64,000 bases of DNA from the NCBI RefSeq assembly GCF_013085545.1, contig NZ_CP039543.1, forward strand, positions 2,046,001-2,110,000, read 5' to 3'. Positions within the stretch are counted from its first letter, which is position 1; every line of letters begins with the position of its first letter. The notes beneath the pieces were generated by a model. It did not search any database. It worked only from the letters and a program-made list of their open reading frames with translations, and was not told the origin of the DNA. This document shows, in pieces, positions 9,678 through 17,949 of this stretch. The position numbers were made by a program, and so were the translations under genes. This DNA is from Oceanidesulfovibrio marinus. Lineage in GTDB: Bacteria; Desulfobacterota; Desulfovibrionia; Desulfovibrionales; Desulfovibrionaceae.

Positions 9678-9712
9678 GCGCCCGTCAGGCTCCGGCCCGG
9701 CGGGCGCTTTTT
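9678..9712 (+). terminator. Rho-independent terminator after proV-like gene
   Basis: GCGCCCG (9678-9684) pairs with CGGGCGC (9701-9707), followed by TTTTT. It lies 30 bases past the stop and closes a monocistronic unit. Confidence 0.75.
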
Positions 9713-9811
9713 CATAGGGAAGAAGGGCCGGCGCTCCGCCCGCGGTCAGATCACAGGAATCACGCGGCATAAGCCGGCCCGGATCGTCCGAAAAAGGCAC
9801 GGCCGTTTCGG

Positions 9812-12800
9812 CTATTGATCCGCCGGCGTGCTCCCGGCCGGGGCCTGCTCCGTCTTCGGGGTTCTCAGCCCCTGCTTGAGCTGGCGCGCCTGCTTCGATA
9901 TGGCGTCCATTGCCGAAAACGGAAGGGTCAGGATATTGCGGAAGGTGGTGAAGATGGTCTCCACAAACCCCACCCCGCCCTGCTCCACGGCCGGGTCGTC
10001 CAGGGGGCCCTGGATGATGATGGGAAACTCCGGGATCACCTTGGCGTCCACCATGATGGTGTAGTCCAGCAGGGCCAGGGGGATGTTCATGGTTCCCGAG
10101 CCCTTGGCCGTCATGGAGTCGCCTTTGGCGATGAAGTCGCTGTTGCGGAAGATGCCGTCCTGTATCTGGATGGTAGCGTGCGCCGAGCTCACCGGGATGA
10201 CCACCCGCTCCCTTTTCGGCTTCACAGGTTCCGACTTCTTTTCGGAAAGGCTTTTCAACGGGCTCCTCTGCGCCGCGTTGCTCGTATCCGGAGTCGTCTC
10301 GCGGAAGTAGGCGTAGAACCCGTTCCTGACCATGACGTCGCCCCCGCCCGAGAGGGTGCGCAGGTGCTGCGCCGAGGAGAGCCCGGTGCTCGTCATGTGC
10401 ATGACAATGCTGGTCTCGCCGCCCATCTGGTCCACATCGCCCAGCTTCATCAACACCTGGAACAGATCGAACTTCTCCAGCTCCAGGTCCACGACCATGG
10501 CCAGGGTGTCGGCGACCTCGCCGTGGATGCCCAGGCGGAGCTTGCCGTTGTAGAAGCTGGCGGTAAACGGCTCCAGCGAGAAGCTGGCGTTGTGCGTCTC
10601 CAGGATCAGATCCACGTCCTGGTAGTAGAGGTCGAAGAGCTCCAGCTCCCGGATGCGCAACCGGCCGCGGCTGCGCAGCTTCTTGAGCCAGTCGAGGTCC
10701 CATTGGGTGGGCTTGCTGGGAGCCGCCTTCTGCTGCGGGTGCGGATGGCCGAAGAGGTAGCTGTCCGCGTCCACGGCGTCGAGGCTCAGATCGAAGCTAA
10801 GCGCCCATTTCGAGCCGACCTCGCCGCTTTCGGACAGGGTGAACTCGCCGTTGGCCACGCTCTCGTCGAGGCGCAGGTTGAGGTCCTTGAAGCGGAGCCA
10901 GCCCGGCTTGGCCTCCACCTTGGCCTGCACCAGGCACGCCGAAAGGACCCCGGGCTCCAGGTTGGCGGGAGGCTCCACGCCGAGATAGGTCATGCACACG
11001 CGCGGCGCGAACTCCGGTAGGTTCAGCGAGGCCTGGAGCTTCCACGCCTCGCCGTAGTCCAGGGTTCCGCGGCTCTTCAGAAGCAGGCCAAAGCCTTCCG
11101 TGGTCATGGCGGATACCGTGAGCCGCCTTGCCGCCGTGTCGAGCCGGATCTGGCCGTAACTTTTTAGGTTGAGCGTACCCAATCCCTGGAGCAGGCGCTT
11201 GGTGCCCGGCAGGGACCACTCGCCCTTCTCGCCCTTGGCCGTGAGCTCGTACTTGGTGTCGCCAAGGCCCAGGCGGCCGCCCTTCTCCTTCTGCAACACG
11301 CCGTCGACATCCAGCCGCATCGTCTGCACGCGGTACGGCGACGGTCCGTTGCCGGCGTCATCCACCTCACCGATGGGCCACGCCTTGACCCCGTTCGCCG
11401 TGGCCAGCAGCGAGAAAGCACCCGCCTTGCCATTGCTTCGGCCGCGGCTCAAGGTGAGCTCCAGGGCCGACCAGGCGGACTGCCACGCGCCGTTCGCAAC
11501 AGCCATGCCGCCGTTCACGATCCGGCCGGAAAGCTCTACGCCGCCCGATTCCAGCAGGTCCCGAACCGAGGCTCCCTTGGCGTGGACTCCGCAGCTCAGG
11601 GTTCCGGTCGGGAACGGTTCTGCTCCGGTCAGAAGCTTGTTTTCACGCAGATTGCCGCCAAGCTGCGCCAGGCTGAGGGACTCCACCGAGCCCTCCAGCG
11701 CCGCCTCGCCCGGCCGCACATCCCATTTGGCGTGAACCGATCCGCCGAAAACGTTCTTCGCATCAGCCTCCAGCCGCACATCTTTCCCATCCATGTCCAC
11801 ATCCATGGACACGTCGTTCAGGTCCAGCCCATAACCGGAGACCTTGTCGGCGCCGATGTTCAGCCGCACAGCGCCGAGCGGAGCTATGGCCGGCGCGGTC
11901 CCCTTGTCCAGCAACGCCTGCAGCCACTCGGGCATGCCGCTTTCACCGCCGAAGAGATCCTCCAGCGCCAAGGTACCCGTGGAGAGCAGCAACGACGCCG
12001 ACGGCACATCGCCCAGCAGCAGCTCGCCGCGCCCGTGGGCAGCCATGTCCGCCAGCTCGACCTGCAGCTCTTCCAGCTGCACGCGCTTCTCGTCGAATCG
12101 GTATTGAGCGCGCAGCTTGAGCCCCTGCACGTACTGCAGCTCGCCGTCCGTAATCATATCGCGCCACAGCCGGCTGAGAATGCCGGTATCACGCACCGCG
12201 ATGTTCACCTGCCCGCTGACGGGCAACATGCCCACGGGCAAGGGGGCGTGCACGGAGAACTCCACATGGGCCAGCCCGGTGTCCACCACGCCGTTTTCCA
12301 GCGATACCAGGCCTGCGGCGGTATCAAAATTGAATACGCCGGAGACCTTGCCGGCCAGGCGCTCCTCACCAATGGGCACGGAGCCATCAAAGGTGAACGT
12401 GGCTCCCGTGGTCTTGAGCGAAGGCTTGGCCGGATCGAGCGCGCACTCGCCTTTCAAAGCGATCTCGCCGGACAGCCCGCTGGTCGATTCCTCCACCCTG
12501 AAGCGCACCTTGTAATCAAACTCGATGCCCGGGCCGGTCTCCAGCGAGAATCGGTCCAGGAGCAGGGTCTCGCCGGTGGCCTCGTCAAGGTATCCCACGG
12601 TTCCGCCCATAATGCTGATGCCGCGCATGCGCTCGGCGCGCAGGGTCCAGCCACGCTCCGGCATGGCCCGGTGCGGTCTGCCCGGCTCACCCTGCACCAG
12701 CGACGGCGGCGACTCCTCCACCGCCATGCCCAGGCGCTTCATGAGCGGCAGCCAGTTGCTCCGCCCGTCGGCCTTGCGCCGCAGCTCGATGACAGGATGG

Positions 12801-13132
12801 TCAAGCACCAGCCGGTCGAGCACGATCTCCCTGCGCCGCAGGAGCGGCCCCAGCCGCATGCGCACCACGGCGCTTCTGGCGCGGATGAAGGACCCGGCGC
12901 CGAAGCCCTGGGGGTTCGCCACCTTCACGGCCTCCACGCGCAAGCCCAGCCACGGATAAATGGAAAGGTTGAGGTCGCCCTGGATGCGTACGTCGCTGCC
13001 CACCTGAGTAGAGAGCCAGCCCTCCACCTTGTCCCGGTACTCGTTGCCATCCTGCAGCACGAGAACGAGGGCGGCGAGCGTGACCAGTAAGGCGAAGCTC
13101 AGGCACAGACCCAAAAGTATTCTACGAATCAT
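9812..13132 (-). CDS. AsmA family protein (large, inner-membrane anchored)
   Basis: 1106 aa. One N-terminal membrane anchor (about 4-26), then the AsmA N-domain (LNLSIYPWLGLRVEAVKVAN, LVLDHPVIEL, SNWLPLM). A long repetitive beta-rich body of about 900 residues is consistent with the groove shape of AsmA/TamB/YhdP proteins proposed to move phospholipids to the outer membrane. The C-terminal region has GSGTMNIPLALLDYTI and IIIQGPLDDPAVE, typical of the family end. It lies 61 bases downstream of the response-regulator gene and may share its transcript. The specific lipid role is inferred from the family. Confidence 0.85.
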   Translation of the reverse strand: MIRRILLGLCLSFALLVTLAALVLVLQDGNEYRDKVEGWLSTQVGSDVRIQGDLNLSIYPWLGLRVEAVKVANPQGFGAGSFIRARSAVVRMRLGPLLRRREIVLDRLVLDHPVIELRRKADGRSNWLPLMKRLGMAVEESPPSLVQGEPGRPHRAMPERGWTLRAERMRGISIMGGTVGYLDEATGETLLLDRFSLETGPGIEFDYKVRFRVEESTSGLSGEIALKGECALDPAKPSLKTTGATFTFDGSVPIGEERLAGKVSGVFNFDTAAGLVSLENGVVDTGLAHVEFSVHAPLPVGMLPVSGQVNIAVRDTGILSRLWRDMITDGELQYVQGLKLRAQYRFDEKRVQLEELQVELADMAAHGRGELLLGDVPSASLLLSTGTLALEDLFGGESGMPEWLQALLDKGTAPAIAPLGAVRLNIGADKVSGYGLDLNDVSMDVDMDGKDVRLEADAKNVFGGSVHAKWDVRPGEAALEGSVESLSLAQLGGNLRENKLLTGAEPFPTGTLSCGVHAKGASVRDLLESGGVELSGRIVNGGMAVANGAWQSAWSALELTLSRGRSNGKAGAFSLLATANGVKAWPIGEVDDAGNGPSPYRVQTMRLDVDGVLQKEKGGRLGLGDTKYELTAKGEKGEWSLPGTKRLLQGLGTLNLKSYGQIRLDTAARRLTVSAMTTEGFGLLLKSRGTLDYGEAWKLQASLNLPEFAPRVCMTYLGVEPPANLEPGVLSACLVQAKVEAKPGWLRFKDLNLRLDESVANGEFTLSESGEVGSKWALSFDLSLDAVDADSYLFGHPHPQQKAAPSKPTQWDLDWLKKLRSRGRLRIRELELFDLYYQDVDLILETHNASFSLEPFTASFYNGKLRLGIHGEVADTLAMVVDLELEKFDLFQVLMKLGDVDQMGGETSIVMHMTSTGLSSAQHLRTLSGGGDVMVRNGFYAYFRETTPDTSNAAQRSPLKSLSEKKSEPVKPKRERVVIPVSSAHATIQIQDGIFRNSDFIAKGDSMTAKGSGTMNIPLALLDYTIMVDAKVIPEFPIIIQGPLDDPAVEQGGVGFVETIFTTFRNILTLPFSAMDAISKQARQLKQGLRTPKTEQAPAGSTPADQ

Positions 13133-13193
13133 CCACGACGCCGATACGGGACTGCGGCGGGTCCGCAGTCCAGGTGAGTTGTTAAGATGGCGG

Positions 13194-13847
13194 CTAGTTC
13201 AAGCCGTGCTTCTTCAAAAGATTGTAATAGCTGGCGCGAGAGATTCCGGCAATGGCCACGGCCTTCTTAACATTGCCTTTAGAATCCTTAAGCAGGCGCT
13301 TAAGATACCGCTTCTCCGTCTGATCGCGGTAGCTCTTCAGCTTGGGCAAACGTTTGGGAAGCTTTCTCTCGCCAATGGCTGATTCCGCAGCTTCCGTCCC
13401 TTCGGCCTGCGGCCGGGGTGCGGCCGTCTTTTCCTCGGCAGCCGGCGCCGGTGCGACCTCAGGCTGGGGAGTGCTGTTGCCGCGGCACGCATCCGCTTTC
13501 TCCAGGGCGGCGGCGATCTCATCCTGATCCAGAGGCTTCAGGACATAGGCCATCTCGCCCAGACTCTCCAAGCGGCCGGCGGCCTCGGCGTCCAGCTCCT
13601 CCAGGGGCCCTTCCAGCAGTATGATCACGGCGGCGCCGCTGCCGCGAATCTCCGGGACAGCCTCCACGCCGTCGCCGTCGGGCAGGGTCAGATCCAGAAA
13701 CACGTAGTCGAACCCGCCGTCCGCAACCGCGTCCAGCGCCTGCCCCTGGGAGACCACGTGGTTCGTGCCGTGCCCCAGCTCGTCCAGTTGACGCACAAGT
13801 GCACGACCGTCCATGAATTTATCGTCCACCACGAGAATGTTGGCCAT
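13194..13847 (-). CDS. Response regulator: receiver plus Fis-type helix-turn-helix, no AAA+ domain
   Basis: 217 aa. Receiver 1-120: Asp8/Asp9, acceptor Asp52 in VFLDLTLPDGDG, and Lys104 in YVLKPLD. The switch Ser/Thr after beta-4 seems to be replaced (IILLEG), which is odd. An Ala/Pro-rich linker leads to a C-terminal Fis-like HTH (about 170-217: KRYLKRLLKDSKGNVKKAVA, then ISRASYYNLLKKHG), similar to the DNA-binding end of NtrC-class activators but without their sigma54 ATPase. It resembles the compact PrrA/ActR layout. It lies 23 bases after the GGDEF-EAL gene, so that membrane protein may be functionally linked. Its target genes are unknown. Confidence 0.85.
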   Translation of the reverse strand: MANILVVDDKFMDGRALVRQLDELGHGTNHVVSQGQALDAVADGGFDYVFLDLTLPDGDGVEAVPEIRGSGAAVIILLEGPLEELDAEAAGRLESLGEMAYVLKPLDQDEIAAALEKADACRGNSTPQPEVAPAPAAEEKTAAPRPQAEGTEAAESAIGERKLPKRLPKLKSYRDQTEKRYLKRLLKDSKGNVKKAVAIAGISRASYYNLLKKHGLN

Positions 13848-13870
13848 ATTTCCTCCTTATTCGCAGTGCT

Positions 13871-16800
13871 TCAAACGGTGAGGGAGGCGAATCCCTCAAG
13901 CAGCATGGCTTCCGCCTCCGCCGGCGGTACCGGCTTGGAGAAGAGGTAGCCCTGCGCATACCGGCAGCCGTGCATCCGCAGCAGGGCAAGATGCTCCGGC
14001 GTCTCCACCCCCTCGGCAATGACATCGAGCCCCAGGGATCGACCCAGGGTGACGACCGTCGAGACGATGGCTTCGCTCTCCTTGTCGGTGATGGCCGCGG
14101 AGATGAAGTCCTTGTCGATTTTGATGGTGTCTATGGGGAACTGCCGCAGATAGGACAGCGATGAGTAGCCTGTTCCGAAGTCGTCCATGGAAAGGCCGAT
14201 GCCGATGCGCCTGAGCCGCGCGAGCATGCCCTCGGCCAGGGTGATGTGCTCCATGAGCACGTTCTCGGTGATCTCCAGCTTGAGCCGGCCGGGCTCCAGC
14301 CCGGACTCTTCCAGGATGGACTCCACCTCACCGATGAGCAGCGGCTGCATGAGCTGCTTGCCCGAGATATTCACGCTCACATGGGGTGCCCTGGCGTCGC
14401 GTCCGTATCTGGAAGCGATGAGCTGACCCCAGCGGATGGCGTCGGCGCAGGCGTTGGCCAGGACATCCCGGCCGATGGAGAAGATAAGCCCCGTGTCTTC
14501 GGCCAGCGGAATGAACTCATCCGGGCCGATGAAGCCAAGCCGCGAATGCTTCCAGCGCAGCAACGCCTCGAACCCGGCGATGGTTTCGTTCTCCAGGTCC
14601 ACGATGGGCTGGTAGTAGACGAACAACTCGCGGGAGTCCGAGGCCTTGCGCAGATCGGTCTCCAGCTCCAGCGTACGCAGGGCTTCCTCATGCATGCGCT
14701 GGTTGAACACCTTGAAGCGGGACTTTCCATGCTCCTTGGCGCGGTACATGGCCGTGTCCGCATCGCGCAGAATGGACTCCGCCCGCTCGTACCCTTCCGT
14801 GACCAGGACGATGCCGATGGAGGCGGAGGTGAAGACCTCGTGCCCCTTGAGGTGGAACGGCGTGGAGATGTCCTTGAGAATCCGGCGGGCGATCTTCACA
14901 GCCTCCCTGGGGGCGTCGATGTCTTCCAGCAGGATGGCGAACTCGTCGCCGCCAAAACGCGCCACAGTATCCATGCCCCGGATGCTTTCCTGCAGAATGG
15001 CCGCCACCGAGGCCAGGAGATCGTCGCCAATGTCGTGGCCCAGGCTGTCGTTGATGATCTTGAAGCGGTCAAGGTCGAGGTAGAGCACCGCGAACAGATA
15101 GCCTTTCCGTCGTTTGGAGCGTTCCAGGGCCATGTGCAGATGGTCGAGAAAGAGCATCCTGTTCGGCAGATTGGTGAGCTGGTCGTGGAAGGCCTGGTGC
15201 TTGAGCTCGCTTTCCGTTGCCTTGCGCAGGGTAATGTCTTCCAACGAGCCCTCATAGTAGAGCGTCTCACCATTCTTATCCACAACCTTGCGCGCATTCT
15301 CCGAGACCCAGATGATGCTGCCGTCCTTTCTGCGAACCTCGGAGACGAAGTCCTTGATCTCGCCGTCGCGTTCGATTGCCTCCAGGAACTTGCCCCGGGC
15401 CTTGGGCTCCACGTAAAGCTGGCTGTGGATGTCCGAGACCGAGCCGATGAACTCGTCCGGGCTCTCATAGCCGAAAATGCGCCCCAGGGCCGGGTTTGCA
15501 CTGAGGATGCAGCCCTCGGGCGTGGTCTGGTAGATGCCCTCGATGGCGTTCTCGAAGATGGCGCGGTACTTGGCCTCGGCCTTGCGCAGGGCCTCGCCCA
15601 CCACGGAGCGTTCCGCCGCCTCCAGCTTGAGCTGGACATTGGCGCGGCGCAGCTCGATGGTTCGTTCCTCCACCTTCTGCTCCAGCAGCTCGTGGGTGCG
15701 GCGGGTGGTCTCCTCGGCCTGGCGGCGGTCCGTGATATCGCGCACGATGCAGATAACGCTCATGGTTGCGCCGATGCTCACCGTGGAGATGGTCACCTCT
15801 ACGGGGATCAGCTCGCCATCGCTGCGCACGACCTCGATCTCCCTGTTGCCGCGCTGCGGCCCCCTGCTGCTGTCCGCGTCCTGGCAGGCCACGAGACGGC
15901 CGAAGTCCTCACCCAAAAGCTTGCTCACGGTGCGGCTTTCGATGTCCGCTGACGAGAGCCCGAACATATTGAGCAGCACGGGGTTGTAGCGGGTGATGTT
16001 GCCTTCCTGGTCGCACACGAGCAGGCCGTTGGCCATGTTGTTCATGATTGCGGACAGATAGGTGAGCGTTTCCTGGAGCTCGTTGGTGGCGTGCTCCACC
16101 CGAGCCTCGAGCTCGTCGAAAAGCTCCGCAAGATCGTCGGCCATGGACTGCATGGACCGCGAGAGCATGCCGACCTCGTCGTTGGAGCGGATCTCGATGC
16201 GCGAGTTGAAGTCGTGGGCGGCCACGCGTTTTGCGTACTCCGCCAGACGGATAAGAGGCTTGGAGATGTTGCGCGTGAACAGGAAGGCCACGGCCACGCT
16301 GGACAGGAAAACAAGGAGCGTGGCTATCTGATAGCGGTAGATGCCGCTGCGGATGTAGTCGGTTATTCGGCTGTGGTCCATGCCGATATGGACCCAACCT
16401 CCCACGCCGGCGAGAATGGGATAGGCGGCGTGTATGTACGAGGAATCGCCCACCTTGATTATCTCCAAGTGGGGCTCCAGGGCCAGATCCTTGCGCTGAG
16501 TCAGGGAGGTGTACAGCTCCACGATGGGCTGCGGCACCTTTGGCGCAAAGGTGTGGGCGAGGACCTCGCCCTTGTTGTCGGTAACCAGGACGTAGGAAAC
16601 GCCCTCGATGTGAAGATACTGGTCGATACGCGCCTGCACCATGGCGGCGTCGCGCGCCAGGATCTTGTCGATGTCCGATTCCGCGAGGCTGCCAGCCAGG
16701 GCGATGGCCTTGCTCTCGTACTCGTCCGTCAGCCTGGAATCCAGCAGGAACGCCGTCAACAACGAGCTGACGGTGGCAATGACCCCGAACACGACAATCA

Positions 16801-16957
16801 TGAAAAGCAGCGTCTTGTGGAACAAGCGCGAACGGCTTGTCCATGGATCTTCGTCCATGGATTCGCGCTGCCCTCGCACCGCCGGAGCAGCCTGCCATCC
16901 CGGACCGCCGGCTTCGGAGTTGTCCATATTTTTGGATTGTCTGAATTCCGGATCCAT
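13871..16957 (-). CDS. Membrane sensor GGDEF-EAL protein with HAMP and two PAS domains
   Basis: 1028 aa. Makes and/or degrades cyclic di-GMP. The ATG at 16957 has GGAG at a good distance. TM1 is about 48-72, then a periplasmic sensor of about 135 residues, TM2 about 209-227, HAMP about 228-285, and a coiled coil. PAS1 is about 300-420, followed by a second coiled coil, and PAS2 about 465-585. The GGDEF domain has an intact RFGGDEFAIL motif. The EAL domain has an intact FEALLRW motif plus downstream EITENVL, DDFGTGYSSL and IDKDFI. Both catalytic motifs look competent, so net activity cannot be read from the sequence. It is the first gene of a probable unit with the response regulator and asmA. 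Confidence 0.94.
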   Translation of the reverse strand: MDPEFRQSKNMDNSEAGGPGWQAAPAVRGQRESMDEDPWTSRSRLFHKTLLFMIVVFGVIATVSSLLTAFLLDSRLTDEYESKAIALAGSLAESDIDKILARDAAMVQARIDQYLHIEGVSYVLVTDNKGEVLAHTFAPKVPQPIVELYTSLTQRKDLALEPHLEIIKVGDSSYIHAAYPILAGVGGWVHIGMDHSRITDYIRSGIYRYQIATLLVFLSSVAVAFLFTRNISKPLIRLAEYAKRVAAHDFNSRIEIRSNDEVGMLSRSMQSMADDLAELFDELEARVEHATNELQETLTYLSAIMNNMANGLLVCDQEGNITRYNPVLLNMFGLSSADIESRTVSKLLGEDFGRLVACQDADSSRGPQRGNREIEVVRSDGELIPVEVTISTVSIGATMSVICIVRDITDRRQAEETTRRTHELLEQKVEERTIELRRANVQLKLEAAERSVVGEALRKAEAKYRAIFENAIEGIYQTTPEGCILSANPALGRIFGYESPDEFIGSVSDIHSQLYVEPKARGKFLEAIERDGEIKDFVSEVRRKDGSIIWVSENARKVVDKNGETLYYEGSLEDITLRKATESELKHQAFHDQLTNLPNRMLFLDHLHMALERSKRRKGYLFAVLYLDLDRFKIINDSLGHDIGDDLLASVAAILQESIRGMDTVARFGGDEFAILLEDIDAPREAVKIARRILKDISTPFHLKGHEVFTSASIGIVLVTEGYERAESILRDADTAMYRAKEHGKSRFKVFNQRMHEEALRTLELETDLRKASDSRELFVYYQPIVDLENETIAGFEALLRWKHSRLGFIGPDEFIPLAEDTGLIFSIGRDVLANACADAIRWGQLIASRYGRDARAPHVSVNISGKQLMQPLLIGEVESILEESGLEPGRLKLEITENVLMEHITLAEGMLARLRRIGIGLSMDDFGTGYSSLSYLRQFPIDTIKIDKDFISAAITDKESEAIVSTVVTLGRSLGLDVIAEGVETPEHLALLRMHGCRYAQGYLFSKPVPPAEAEAMLLEGFASLTV

Positions 16958-17118
16958 TGCCGCTCCGTGTTACCGCGATAGCGCTGCTCTGTCACGCATT
17001 ACGGCGGGCCGTCGCATGGTAGCGGAAACCACGCTGGTATGGCAAATACATGACCAGGCCACTCTCCGGCTCGTGTACAAATTAGTGGACGCCGGCCGGC
17101 GTCATGGAGGCAGCTGCC

Positions 17119-17904
17119 ATGCGGGTCATCTTCCTTGGCGTGGGCGAGGCGTTCGACGAACATCTGGCCAACACCTCCCTGCTTGCCATGCCGGACAGCC
17201 TCGATTCCGACGCAGTGCTGCTGGACTGCGGTTTTACGGCGGCAGCCGCGTTTTATCTCCACGCTCCGGCCGGTCTGCGCGCCGACGGCCTTTCCGCCAT
17301 CGCCATCACCCATCTGCACGGTGATCACTTTCTGGGCCTGCCCTGGCTGCTGCACAGACTGGGCGAGGACGGCCGAACCACCCGTCTGACTATCCTGGGA
17401 CCGGACGGCGCGGCCGACGCCGTTCCTGCCGCCTATGAGCTGGCCTACCCCGGCTCCTACGCCAAGCTGCCTTTCCCCATCGTCTACACCCGGAGCGCGC
17501 CCGGCGTGCAGCTTGACATGGACCAGTGGCGCTTCCGCTTCGCACCCAGCCGGCACGGCCTGCTCAACCTCGCTATCCGTCTGGAGCGCGAGGGCAAGGT
17601 CTTATGCTACAGCGGCGACGGCGCTCCAAGCCCGGAGAGCGCCACCCTGGCTAAAGGCGCGGACCTGCTGGCGCAGGAGTCTTATTTTCTGGACATCGGA
17701 AGCGATCCCGACGGCGTGACCGGGCACGGCTCTGTGGAGCGAAGCATCGAGCTGGCCAGGCAGGCCGGGGCCCACCGCCTGGCGCTGGTCCATATCGCGC
17801 GCAGCGTTCGCCACGGCAGGTACGACGAGATCGAGCGTATGCTCAACACCGCCGGCGACGTGCACGCCTTTGCGCCGCAGCCCGGCTGCATGTGCAGAAT
17901 CTGA
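17119..17904 (+). CDS. Metallo-beta-lactamase fold hydrolase (RNase Z-like superfamily)
   Basis: 261 aa. The ATG at 17119 is set by a perfect GGAGG 8 bases upstream; the ATG at 17104 would put that site inside the gene. The metal-binding motif is THLHGDHFLG (HxHxDH). Further conserved points are the His in APSRHGLLN, the Asp in LCYSGDG, and a C-terminal histidine in LALVHIA. The size and the GDG motif fit the RNase Z/arylsulfatase-like branch. The exo-domain typical of true tRNase Z is not evident, so the substrate is unknown. It is monocistronic, ending in a shared terminator with the convergent gene. Confidence 0.85.
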   Translation: MRVIFLGVGEAFDEHLANTSLLAMPDSLDSDAVLLDCGFTAAAAFYLHAPAGLRADGLSAIAITHLHGDHFLGLPWLLHRLGEDGRTTRLTILGPDGAADAVPAAYELAYPGSYAKLPFPIVYTRSAPGVQLDMDQWRFRFAPSRHGLLNLAIRLEREGKVLCYSGDGAPSPESATLAKGADLLAQESYFLDIGSDPDGVTGHGSVERSIELARQAGAHRLALVHIARSVRHGRYDEIERMLNTAGDVHAFAPQPGCMCRI

Positions 17905-17913
17905 GATGAAAAA

Positions 17914-17939
17914 ACGCCGCCGCAGAAAAGCGACGGCGT
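17914..17939. terminator. Bidirectional terminator between convergent MBL and SGNH genes
   Basis: A ten-base stem with one mismatch (ACGCCGCCGC against GCGACGGCGT) and a loop of AGAAAA. It is flanked by A's on the left and TTC on the right, so it can serve both strands. Confidence 0.6.
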
Positions 17940-17949
17940 CTTCAGATGC

